From a virus, in the IMG/VR virus record IMGVR_UViG_3300036829_000111, positions 1 through 52,556 of that record: a stretch of 52,556 nt of DNA. The stretch is one strand, 5' to 3'. Both the position numbers and the translations under genes were made by a program. Numbering within the stretch: position 1 is the first letter of the stretch; each line of letters starts with the position of its first letter. The notes under the pieces were generated by a model that did not search any database, was not told the origin of the DNA, and saw nothing but the letters and a program-made list of their open reading frames with translations. Shown piece by piece: positions 37,617 to 44,575 of the stretch.

Positions 37617-37708
37617 CCATGGAAGCGCGGTTGAGGAGGGGACGCGTACGCGACCCCCGGATTGAGTTCGGAAAGGCGTTCGGTTGTCTTGCTGAGCAGG
37701 GGTTTTGA
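37613..37708 (+). CDS. Small basic peptide, 31 aa
   Basis: GTG at 37613 overlaps the FtsK/TraB stop in GTGA. The product is VTMEARLRRGRVRDPRIEFG plus a short tail ending in LAEQGF. Arg-rich. Its stop overlaps the repeat array. Coupling favours translation but composition alone does not prove it. Confidence 0.4.
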   Translation: MTMEARLRRGRVRDPRIEFGKAFGCLAEQGF

Positions 37709-37752
37709 ACGGAAACGGAACGACAGTCGAATGGAAAACCGAACGGAAAACC
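37707..37752. repeat. 12-bp tandem repeats, candidate clt/transfer or operator site
   Basis: GAATGGAAAACC (37729-37740) abuts GAACGGAAAACC (37741-37752), with a partial copy GAACGGAAAC at 37707-37716. They lie between the FtsK/TraB gene and the GIY-YIG gene, just before the latter's ATG. TraB proteins recognise short direct repeats near or within tra genes (knowledge). Whether these serve as such is inference. Confidence 0.5.
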
Positions 37753-37756
37753 AGTC

Positions 37757-38476
37757 ATGACCGCTTACGAAGAGTCACCGTATGAGCGCGCCGAGACGCC
37801 AGATGAGGCCACGCGTGGCGATGCCCTGATGATTCCGCTGTCGCGCATGCTCACCGGCAGGCCTCACCCCCCTGTCGTCTACTTCGCCCGCATCGGCAAC
37901 ATCGTCAAGATCGGCACGACCACCAACCTCACGTCGCGCATGCGGTCGATGTATGTGTCGCTTGAAAACGTGCTGGCCGTGGTGCCTGGCGGCAGGGAAG
38001 AGGAGAGCGCCTACCACAAGCGCTTCAAGGCGAGCCGGGTCGAAGACACCCACGGGCGCGAGTTGTTCCACCTTGATCCGCAGTTGCGGCGCTTCCTGCG
38101 CCTCGGCCCAGAAAATCCCCAGGCGGACACGCTCAGGACGAAGGCCCGGCAGATGGGGAGGCGTCGCCCTGGCGCCCCCCAACGCAAGCAGTTTCTTCCC
38201 GTGGACGTGGCAATCCCGGTAGGGCCGTTCGCCGCCAACGATGCGCCCCCGGTGATGCGCGAGGTGCCCTCATATGTCATGGAGGTGCTGTGGCGGCTGC
38301 TCGCCAAGCCGGAAGGCACCACTGCGACCTATGTCGCCGCCGCCATCGGCACGTCCAAGACCGTCGCGTGGGAGTACCTGACCACACTCCGCGACCAGAA
38401 CATGGCAACACTGACCGGTGGCGGCCGAGGGGCGCGGTGGAGACGCACGAAGCCACCCGAGGAGCAAGCATCATGA
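37757..38476 (+). CDS. GIY-YIG (MUG113-type) nuclease-like protein with C-terminal winged helix
   Basis: 239 residues. PPVVYFARIGNIVKIGTTTN (about 38-57), SRMRSM, LAVVPGGREEESAYHKRFKA and GRELFHLDPQLRRFL are the MUG113/T5orf172 GIY-YIG segments, with the usual Y/F-x-x-x-x-x-x-KIG core. C-terminal VMEVLWRLLAKPEGTTATYV and AIGTSKTVAWEYLTTLRDQ match the winged helix of the FtsK/TraB neighbour closely. A nuclease that shares the translocase's DNA-recognition module could act at the same site. Weak Shine-Dalgarno. Confidence 0.8.
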   Translation: MTAYEESPYERAETPDEATRGDALMIPLSRMLTGRPHPPVVYFARIGNIVKIGTTTNLTSRMRSMYVSLENVLAVVPGGREEESAYHKRFKASRVEDTHGRELFHLDPQLRRFLRLGPENPQADTLRTKARQMGRRRPGAPQRKQFLPVDVAIPVGPFAANDAPPVMREVPSYVMEVLWRLLAKPEGTTATYVAAAIGTSKTVAWEYLTTLRDQNMATLTGGGRGARWRRTKPPEEQAS

Positions 38477-40416
38477 GCAGTTACGAGGACACGCTGTACT
38501 CGCGCGCCGAGCTGCTGGATGAGACCAGCGACCTCGCCGCGGAAGCGACGGAAGTGCTTGACGGTGCGGCCGCGACGGGCGTCGACCCGGCCGCCGTCAC
38601 CAGCCTGCGAGCAGCCGTCCGGGCGCTCGACCCCGCAGGCGGCACCCCCTCCTACCAGGAGCACCCCGGCGACAGCTACCACTCCGACATCGAGTTCCTC
38701 GAGGCCATCGTCGATGCCGAGGACCAGGTCCGCGAGCGGCTCCGCGACGCGGACAAGCTCCGGGGCGAGGCCGCCGAGGCGATGGACAAGGCCCAGGATG
38801 ACCTGGGACGATCCCGCCGCGACCTGCAGAACGCCCAGATGGCCCTCGCCGCCGCGATGGCGCTCCCCACCAAGGATCCCTGCAACGGCTGCCACTCCGC
38901 CAAGGCCGCCGCGATCATGCAGGCCGAACAGGAAGTCGCCGACGCCGAGCAGGCCATCGCGGATGCCGAGCGGCGCATCAGCACCCTCGGCGGCGCCCTG
39001 GAGATCCTCGACGAGCTCACCCGCAGGCTCACCGCCGCCATGAAGGCGCTCCGCCGGGTGCCCGCCGACCTGGGCGAGACCTACGAGCTGGTTGCCGAGT
39101 TCATCCGCCGCGGCGGGAAATTGACCCACGACGGCCGCTTCATCACCGGCGAAGGCGACATGCCAGTCGGCGGCCGCCGCCCAAAAGGCCAGGGGCGGCT
39201 GTGGAACGCCCGAAACGATCACCATGACAGGAGCAGCATGAACGGCACGCCGCCGGTCAACGGCACGCAACTGCGCTTCGGGAAACTGCCCATGGTGTGG
39301 CTTCCCGAGTCGCCCGCGCCCGCATCACAGTGGCCGCAGCAGGAAGCGCCGGCCGGACTGCCGGCGGAGGCGGAAAGCCCGGCAGAGCCGAAGCGGCGCT
39401 CGTTCACCCTCAGCCGCGGCCAGAAGACGCTCGCCGTCGCGATCCTCGTCCTGGCGCTCGCCGTCACCCCCGTGTTTTTCCTCGTCATGTTCCTGACCGT
39501 GAACGGGATGCTCGGCCCGTACTTCGACGGCTGGGCGTGGACGGTGCCGGTCGCGACCGAGACGACGTTCCTGCTGCTGTTCCTGCTGGCCGTCTTCATG
39601 GAGTGGGTGCGCAAGCCAAAGAAGCTGCTGTGGGTCGCCCCGCTCCCGTTCGGCGCCATGTCCGTGTTCCTGAACGTGTGGGCCTCGCACGACAGCGTCC
39701 CCGGCATGATGGGCCACCTCGCGGTGACCCTCGCGTTCTTCATCCCGGTGATGTTCGCGAAGTCCGCTGTCCGGTCCCTTCTCGTCACCGACGAGGAGCG
39801 GGCCCGCACCGTCGCGCTGGCCGACGCGCAGGCCCATGCCCGCGACATGCTCCGCTCCGGGCTCGGCATCCGGTGGCGGGCGAAGGCCCCGATGATGCTG
39901 CGCCGCCAGCTTCGCTCCGGACGCCTCCCGGCGCGGGTCCTCGAGGCCGTCAACACCGGCCAAGCGACCGCATGGGAGGACGCCGTGGAGACGTGGATCG
40001 CCGCCGCCGTGACCCTCCCGGAGCGCACCCGCGCGGTACTCGACGCGGCCCGCGCAGAGGCCTCCCGGAGCATGCCCGCAAGCACGCCGGAGACGCCCGC
40101 CGAGCCTGCCCCGGAGCCCGTCCCCGAGCCCGCTCCGGACACGCCCGCAGCCGTGCCTGAAGCACGCCCCCGGGCAAGCGCGAAGCGTGTCTCCAAGCCT
40201 GCCCTGAAGCTCACCGCAGCACGGTCCCGGAGCATGTCCCCGGCCGAGCTCGCCGCGAACGTCGAGGCCATGCTCGACGCCAACGGCGGGACCGTGTCCG
40301 TGAACAAGATCAAGGCCGACCTGAGCGTCGGCACGGACAAGGCCAAGACGGCACTGGAGATCGCCCAGCGGAACCGGGCGCGCGTCATCCCGATAGGGGA
40401 GCGGCGGCAGGCGTAG
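38473..40416 (+). CDS. Coiled-coil / DUF2637 (SpdB-type) membrane fusion with winged helix
   Basis: 647 residues. Part 1 (1-229) is a coiled coil with CNGCHS and ends GGKLTHDGRFITGEGD, where the paralogue at 34819 stops; here no stop follows. Part 2 (about 256-647) starts MNGTPPVNG at a good internal ribosome site, then has four DUF2637 spans (TLAVAILVLALAVTPVFFLV, ETTFLLLFLLAVFMEWV, APLPFGAMSVFLNVW, LAVTLAFFIPVMFAKS), a Pro-rich linker and a winged helix (MLDANGGTVSVNKIKADLSV, near 590). DUF2637 proteins belong to actinomycete plasmid spread regions. The fusion is unusual. Confidence 0.8.
   Translation: MSSYEDTLYSRAELLDETSDLAAEATEVLDGAAATGVDPAAVTSLRAAVRALDPAGGTPSYQEHPGDSYHSDIEFLEAIVDAEDQVRERLRDADKLRGEAAEAMDKAQDDLGRSRRDLQNAQMALAAAMALPTKDPCNGCHSAKAAAIMQAEQEVADAEQAIADAERRISTLGGALEILDELTRRLTAAMKALRRVPADLGETYELVAEFIRRGGKLTHDGRFITGEGDMPVGGRRPKGQGRLWNARNDHHDRSSMNGTPPVNGTQLRFGKLPMVWLPESPAPASQWPQQEAPAGLPAEAESPAEPKRRSFTLSRGQKTLAVAILVLALAVTPVFFLVMFLTVNGMLGPYFDGWAWTVPVATETTFLLLFLLAVFMEWVRKPKKLLWVAPLPFGAMSVFLNVWASHDSVPGMMGHLAVTLAFFIPVMFAKSAVRSLLVTDEERARTVALADAQAHARDMLRSGLGIRWRAKAPMMLRRQLRSGRLPARVLEAVNTGQATAWEDAVETWIAAAVTLPERTRAVLDAARAEASRSMPASTPETPAEPAPEPVPEPAPDTPAAVPEARPRASAKRVSKPALKLTAARSRSMSPAELAANVEAMLDANGGTVSVNKIKADLSVGTDKAKTALEIAQRNRARVIPIGERRQA
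39238..40416 (+). CDS. Nested DUF2637 product (internal start)
   Basis: ATG at 39238 with AGGAG 4 nt upstream, in frame, would give a 392-residue DUF2637 protein lacking the coiled coil. This is the normal gene boundary if the two parts were once separate genes. Both long and short forms could be made. Confidence 0.5.
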   Translation: MNGTPPVNGTQLRFGKLPMVWLPESPAPASQWPQQEAPAGLPAEAESPAEPKRRSFTLSRGQKTLAVAILVLALAVTPVFFLVMFLTVNGMLGPYFDGWAWTVPVATETTFLLLFLLAVFMEWVRKPKKLLWVAPLPFGAMSVFLNVWASHDSVPGMMGHLAVTLAFFIPVMFAKSAVRSLLVTDEERARTVALADAQAHARDMLRSGLGIRWRAKAPMMLRRQLRSGRLPARVLEAVNTGQATAWEDAVETWIAAAVTLPERTRAVLDAARAEASRSMPASTPETPAEPAPEPVPEPAPDTPAAVPEARPRASAKRVSKPALKLTAARSRSMSPAELAANVEAMLDANGGTVSVNKIKADLSVGTDKAKTALEIAQRNRARVIPIGERRQA

Positions 40417-40487
40417 CCCGTCCGCGAGACTCCTGGCAAGCCGGGCCGGACACCCAGCCAGTACTCCCGAAGGAGAGCACCCACATT

Positions 40488-40640
40488 ATGTTCAACGCGC
40501 TTGTCATCGTGGCCATCGGCTTGTTCGTCGCGGTCTACGGCGCCGACCTCATCGCACCTGGCAACAGCGCGGTCCAGGTCGCGATCTTCGTCGTGTTCAA
40601 CGTCGGCGCCTACCTGGTCGTGCGTCGCCGCGACGCCTAG
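40488..40640 (+). CDS. Small membrane protein, 50 aa
   Basis: MFNALVIVAIGLFVAVYGAD and AVQVAIFVVFNVGAYLVV are two membrane spans ending RRRDA. GAAGGAG lies upstream at a longer than usual distance. It follows the DUF2637 gene, as small Spd proteins do in actinomycete plasmids. From 40641 to 40755 I see no gene. Confidence 0.65.
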   Translation: MFNALVIVAIGLFVAVYGADLIAPGNSAVQVAIFVVFNVGAYLVVRRRDA

Positions 40641-40755
40641 TCCTGACGGCCCCGAGGGCGCACGGCATCCGCGAGGGGACCGCGCGCCCGGCCGGGCACT
40701 CAGGCCGCCCGCCAACATCGTCGACAGCAACAACACCACGGAGGAGTAACCGATC

Positions 40756-41052
40756 ATGACCGACACCACCCAAGAGGCCACCCCGTCGGCTGACACCCGG
40801 GAGGGTGGCTACGCCTACCACTGGATCATCACCCTCCAGTACCGCAACAAGCACGGGCTGGCGGCAGCAACCCAAGACGGCACCCTCGGTACCACCTACA
40901 CCACGCGGGGCGACGCGCTCAAGGCCGTAATTGGCAGCGTGAAAAAGGCGCTCAGGATCGCCGCAGACGCCCAAGTCGTCATCCTGTTCTTCGCCCTGGA
41001 GCCGAACCGGTTGCCCGCTCCGGTTCAGGTCGCGTCCAGCGACGGCGACTAA
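40756..41052 (+). CDS. Hypothetical protein, 98 aa
   Basis: MTDTTQEATPSADTREGGYA then beta-rich YHWIITLQYRNKHGLAAATQ and a helix ALKAVIGSVKKALRIAADA, ending VVILFFALEP. The GGAGGAG site before the ATG is good. No family recognised. Last gene clearly tied to the transfer block. Confidence 0.7.
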   Translation: MTDTTQEATPSADTREGGYAYHWIITLQYRNKHGLAAATQDGTLGTTYTTRGDALKAVIGSVKKALRIAADAQVVILFFALEPNRLPAPVQVASSDGD

Positions 41053-41149
41053 GCCCCGCGCCTGCGACCGGAAGGTCGCCTGCAAGACCCCGCTTTCGCG
41101 TTTAGGGCACCGACATCGTTTCCCCGTCTCGTTCGCATCATCCGCCCCG

Positions 41150-41992
41150 GTGCCCGATGATGATGCCATGTCCCCTCGTGTCCCTTTCCCGTCCGGGTCT
41201 GACGGCGACCGCCCGTGTTCACAGGGAACCTGGTGCGCCTCCGCCATGACGAGCATCGAAGGCGAGCGCATCCCCGCCTACGGCCCGCGCGCCTTTTGCC
41301 CGGCCGACCGCGGCCGGATCGAGACGGCGCTCGCCGAACTGCCCGGGCAGTACGTGCACCTCGCCGCCGAGCTCGGCCAGCCCGCGCAGGGCAGCAGTAC
41401 GACCAGGTCGCCGTTCGGCCCGAAGATCCCGCTCCGCACCGGCATAGACGCCCTCATGCGGCTGTACAGCGAGGTGCTCACCTCGTGGCATGAGCGAGTC
41501 GCCGTGATCGCCCGGCTCACGCCGCCGCCGGATCACGTCCGCCCCGGCGTCGCCATCGCCCGCGCCGTCGACGTCCTCACGCCCCGCCTCGATGCCCTGC
41601 TCGCGCTGGAGCCGGAGCCGATGCGCCGCGCCGTCTCCCACCGGGAGCTGGAACTCCTCGGCGACGTCGACGGGATCGTCCGCCCCGGCTACGCCGCGAT
41701 CACCCCCGACCTCGACGGCGGAGACGCGGGCCTGGAGATCCTCGCCCTGCACCGCCGGTCCCGCGCGGTACTGGGGGAGACGCGCGAACGGCCCGTCGAG
41801 CTGCTCGGCGTGCCGTGCCGCGTCGAGGACTGCGACATGCTCGCGCTGCGCCGCGCCGAACTGCCGTCCGATCCGGACGAGGACCCGCCGTGGTCGGTAT
41901 GCGAATTTTGCGGAGATGTGATGAGCGAGGAGGAGTACCGCGAGTGGACGAAGCGGTACGCGAGGTGGGCGCGAGGACAGGAGGCGTCGTGA
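41150..41992 (+). CDS. Hypothetical protein with terminal zinc-like sites
   Basis: 280 residues if GTG at 41150 is used; ATG at 41168 is as likely, and neither has a good Shine-Dalgarno. CSQGTWCAS near the N-terminus and CRVEDCDM / CEFCGDVMSEEEY at the C-terminus frame a helical middle with MRLYSEVLTSWHERVAVIAR. Proteins of this layout occur in actinophages shortly before the terminase genes; role unknown. Confidence 0.7.
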   Translation: MPDDDAMSPRVPFPSGSDGDRPCSQGTWCASAMTSIEGERIPAYGPRAFCPADRGRIETALAELPGQYVHLAAELGQPAQGSSTTRSPFGPKIPLRTGIDALMRLYSEVLTSWHERVAVIARLTPPPDHVRPGVAIARAVDVLTPRLDALLALEPEPMRRAVSHRELELLGDVDGIVRPGYAAITPDLDGGDAGLEILALHRRSRAVLGETRERPVELLGVPCRVEDCDMLALRRAELPSDPDEDPPWSVCEFCGDVMSEEEYREWTKRYARWARGQEAS

Positions 41993-42198
41993 GACTTCCC
42001 GGGCAGTTCCGCCCCCGCCATACCTGCGAATGCCGCGACTGCGGCTCTCAGGGCAGCACGAGGCGCTGGCGCAAGCGGGTTGAACAGCGCGAGGTGCTCA
42101 CCGAGATTCAGGAAGCCATGTCCGAGCTCGGCCCCGACGCCGCGACACGCGCGGACATCGTCGCCAAGTGTGCTTGCTCGCAGGCCGAAATGCTGTAA
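41989..42198 (+). CDS. Small Cys-rich protein, 69 aa
   Basis: GTG at 41989 (GTGA overlap). HTCECRDCGSQG near the start could be a zinc site; the rest is helical (REVLTEIQEAMSELGP) and ends CACSQAEML. Function unknown. Confidence 0.65.
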   Translation: MRLPGQFRPRHTCECRDCGSQGSTRRWRKRVEQREVLTEIQEAMSELGPDAATRADIVAKCACSQAEML

Positions 42199-42222
42199 CG
42201 TGGAGTCACCTGGAACAGTTGT

Positions 42223-42249
42223 CCCCTGGGAGCCTTGCGCACCCAGGGG
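42223..42249 (+). terminator. 8-bp hairpin followed by ATTT
   Basis: CCCCTGGG (42223-42230), 11-nt loop, CCCAGGGG (42242-42249), then ATTTCGCGTATTTAGGGC. A weak intrinsic terminator or attenuator ahead of the next HTH gene; the sequence after it recurs near 41094-41108. Confidence 0.5.
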
Positions 42250-42274
42250 ATTTCGCGTATTTAGGGCGGTGGCC

Positions 42275-42526
42275 ATGTTCATCACCCGCGCGGATGGTTT
42301 CATCACCACCGAGCAGGCCGCCGAAATGGTCGGCAAGAAGCCCGGGACGATCCGTCAGTGGAAGTTCCGCGGCCATCTCGCCCCGGTCGGCCTGGACGAG
42401 CAGGGCAAGCCGCTCTACCGTCCCGCCGACGTGGGCCGCGCCGAGAAGACAGTCCGCGACAACGCCCTCCGCACTAACGGCACAGACCCTAGGCAGATGC
42501 GCGCGACGCTTCCCGAGGCGGCTTAG
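42275..42526 (+). CDS. MerR/excisionase-like HTH protein
   Basis: 83 residues. MFITRADGFITTEQAAEMVG, KKPGTIRQWKFRGHLAPVGL and QGKPLYRPADVGRAE form a MerR-type winged HTH. It could regulate the following late genes. A GTG 6 nt upstream is an alternative start. Confidence 0.78.
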   Translation: MFITRADGFITTEQAAEMVGKKPGTIRQWKFRGHLAPVGLDEQGKPLYRPADVGRAEKTVRDNALRTNGTDPRQMRATLPEAA

Positions 42527-42602
42527 ATCATGCCTTCGGAAATGGTAGACTGAACTGGGATTTCACCCATTCACCTGCCGCTTTCTCCCGATCGGTCGTC
42601 TC

Positions 42603-42752
42603 GTGCTGCATGCCCTCGCCATTGCTTCCGTCCTGCTCGCCGGCCCCGGCTGGCTCGGCATCGCCCTCGCCATCCGCGACGCCGCTGCCCGCGACGCTGA
42701 GCAGGCCATCCCTGAGCGCGATACGGCACGCGACATGAGGCTCGCAGCCTGA
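42603..42752 (+). CDS. Small membrane protein, 49 aa
   Basis: GTG at 42603: VLHALAIASVLLAGPGWLGI continues to one hydrophobic span, then a charged helix with AEQAIPERDTARDMR. No good Shine-Dalgarno. Kept because it fills a gap in a dense operon. Confidence 0.5.
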   Translation: MLHALAIASVLLAGPGWLGIALAIRDAAARDAEQAIPERDTARDMRLAA

Positions 42753-42765
42753 CCGGGAGGTGTCC

Positions 42766-43101
42766 GTGACCGCTGCGCCCGCGCGCAAGCACCCGCGCAC
42801 GGTCCTCGCCATCACAGCCGCAGCCTGGACCCTCCTGTGGGTGACGCTCGGCTCCCTGTCCGACTGGGGCGCCTACTGGATCACATGGAGCGCGGCCGGC
42901 TTCTTGATCCCCGAGCTGTACGGCCTCGCGACCAACACCGCGGACACCCTGTCCCGCAACACGTGGGCGCTTGAGCACCTGGACTTCGGGCATCCGCTGG
43001 ACTTCGCCGAGTGGACGCCGCTGCACTATGCGATCGCGGTAGTCGTGTGGCTGCTGTTCCTGTGGCTGAGCGTACATATCCCGTTCGGCTGGCTGCGTTA
43101 G
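42766..43101 (+). CDS. Membrane protein, three spans
   Basis: 111 residues from GTG at 42766 (GGAGG 5 nt upstream). Spans: VLAITAAAWTLLWVTLGS, WITWSAAGFLIPELYGLA and YAIAVVVWLLFLWLSVHI. Between spans 2 and 3 is a polar loop with TLSRNTWALEHLDFGHP. Possible holin-like or superinfection protein; not assignable from sequence. Confidence 0.75.
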   Translation: MTAAPARKHPRTVLAITAAAWTLLWVTLGSLSDWGAYWITWSAAGFLIPELYGLATNTADTLSRNTWALEHLDFGHPLDFAEWTPLHYAIAVVVWLLFLWLSVHIPFGWLR

Positions 43102-43110
43102 ACTCGCCGC

Positions 43111-43422
43111 GTGACCGCCGAACTCGCCACCTGCGACGGCTCGCCGCCACCGCAGGGCCTTCCGCGCGGCGAGTGCATCATGACGAGCCTCGATGACGGA
43201 ACGATCCGCATCGACCACGCCGACCCGCGCATCCTCATCAGCGCCGAGGTGCTCGACGCCATCGTCGACGAGCGGCCGCCGCAAGCATCGCTTGACCTAG
43301 CCGGATGCACGACCTACGACGGCGCGGTACTGCGAATACACGGCGTCAACCGGACCATGGTCTACCGGATCACCGAATACGTCCCGTCCGTCCGCGGCTA
43401 CATCGCCGAATGGCCGGACTGA
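43111..43422 (+). CDS. Hypothetical protein, 103 aa
   Basis: GTG at 43111, 6 nt after TAGACT, possibly leaderless; the ATG at 43180 (MTSLDDGTIR) is an alternative. Beta-rich: GTIRIDHADPRILISAEVLD, AVLRIHGVNRTMVYRITEYV. Function unknown. Confidence 0.65.
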   Translation: MTAELATCDGSPPPQGLPRGECIMTSLDDGTIRIDHADPRILISAEVLDAIVDERPPQASLDLAGCTTYDGAVLRIHGVNRTMVYRITEYVPSVRGYIAEWPD

Positions 43423-43434
43423 AGGAGCCAGCCC

Positions 43435-43614
43435 GTGCACGCTGACGGCCCGTACGAATACGACGTGGCCGACACCGGCAGGCTCACCAGCGACGAACGC
43501 AAGGCCCTGCTGAACCGCTTCGCCGCCGAAGGCTGGCAGCTGGACCACGTCGACGGCGTCCGCTACATCTTCAAGCGGCCGAAGCGTGACGCCACCACTC
43601 CGCGCGAACGGTGA
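43435..43614 (+). CDS. Small DUF4177-like protein, 59 aa
   Basis: GTG at 43435 with GGAG 7 nt upstream. EYDVADTGRLTSDERKALLN followed by RFAAEGWQLDHVDGVRYIFK is the strand-helix-strand shape of DUF4177-like proteins (YEY, then LN-x-x-A-x-x-GW). Function unknown. Confidence 0.65.
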   Translation: MHADGPYEYDVADTGRLTSDERKALLNRFAAEGWQLDHVDGVRYIFKRPKRDATTPRER

Positions 43615-43618
43615 ACCC

Positions 43619-43906
43619 ATGGCCCTGCGTCCGTGTACAGGCTGCGGTCGGCTAGTCCGCGGATCACGGTGTGCCGACTGCCGAGGCAGTACGGCCAGCC
43701 GCGGCTACGGTGCCAGCCACCAGGCTGAGCGTGCCAACTGGCAGCCAGTCATCGACTCAGGCCAAGGCTGGTGCAACGCTGAGCGGTGCCTTGAGTCCTC
43801 GCGCCAGATCCTTCCAGGTGCTGATTGGGACCTCGGGCACTTGCCTGATCGTTCCGGCTGGTCAGGACCCGAGCACCGCCACTGCAACAGGGCGACGCGC
43901 CGCTGA
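43619..43906 (+). CDS. HNH endonuclease next to the terminase genes
   Basis: 95 residues from MALRPCTGCGRLVRGSRCAD at 43619. CTGC and CADC are the first zinc ligands, WDLGHLPDRSG carries the HNH histidine, and HRHCNRATRR is the C-terminal part. HNH nucleases beside terminase genes assist packaging-site cleavage in HK97-type phages (established knowledge), which fits this place. Confidence 0.85.
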   Translation: MALRPCTGCGRLVRGSRCADCRGSTASRGYGASHQAERANWQPVIDSGQGWCNAERCLESSRQILPGADWDLGHLPDRSGWSGPEHRHCNRATRR

Positions 43907-44173
43907 TCTCTCCGGTATCCCGGCTGCCGCCATCACGGAGACGCCACACCGCAGCGCGAGCCGGAAACCAAGCGGCAGTCACAGAACGTGACCAACCACT
44001 CAAATCGGTCGGGCCGCGACGGCGAACGATAGGGGGGGAGGGTACCGACGGCGGCCGGATGGCCTCCCTGACCCGCCGCACGCTTCTCGCAAAATGTACG
44101 GTTCACGCGATTCCGGAGGGTGGCCATCCGTCACCCTCCGCGCCATACCCCCTGACCGCATAGGGAGGTGACC
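43907..44173. other. Non-coding gap before terminase; possible cos/pac region
   Basis: 267 nt with no convincing gene on either strand. It contains a G run at about 44033-44043 (GGGGGGGAGGG), and GGAGGGTG (44115-44122), 9 nt, CACCCTCC (44132-44139), an 8-bp hairpin. Its place between the HNH and small-terminase genes is where cos or pac sites lie in many phages. A GGGAGG Shine-Dalgarno ends it. Confidence 0.45.
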
Positions 44174-44575
44174 GTGCCTCAGCCGCCTAAGTTCGAGCCT
44201 GCCAGGCGCAACGCACGGTCAGGTCCGGTCAGGCTCCCGGCCGAGGGACGGGAGGGCGACCCGCCGGAATGGCCGCTGGGCGGCCGTACTACGGCTGCGG
44301 AAAGAGCGGCCTGGGTCGACCTGTGGCGTACGCCGCAGGCGGTGGCCTGGGAGAAGCTGGGATGGACGCGGACAGTCGCCCGGTACTGCCGGGTCATGGT
44401 CGAGGCGGAGAAGCGTGACGCGACGCCGGCGCTCCTTGCGCAGGCGACATCCCTCGAGGATCGCCTGGGACTGACCCCGAAGGCGATGCGGCTGCTGTTG
44501 TGGGAGATCGTTTCCGATGAGGTGGCCGAGCAGCGGGCCGCCACCGACGTGCGGGCGCGGATTAAGGCGGTCTGA
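44174..44575 (+). CDS. Terminase small subunit
   Basis: 133 residues from GTG at 44174 (GGGAGG 5 nt upstream). TTAAERAAWVDLWRTPQAVA, WEKLGWTRTVARYCRVMVEA and LEDRLGLTPKAMRLLLWEI match small-terminase proteins of actinophages. It recognises the packaging site and hands the DNA to the large subunit encoded directly downstream (TGATG overlap). Confidence 0.82.
   Translation: MPQPPKFEPARRNARSGPVRLPAEGREGDPPEWPLGGRTTAAERAAWVDLWRTPQAVAWEKLGWTRTVARYCRVMVEAEKRDATPALLAQATSLEDRLGLTPKAMRLLLWEIVSDEVAEQRAATDVRARIKAV

Noticed and set aside
39219-40796. Minus-strand frame of 525 codons opposite the DUF2637 gene
   Set aside because: Antisense to a gene with clear membrane spans; composition is artefactual.
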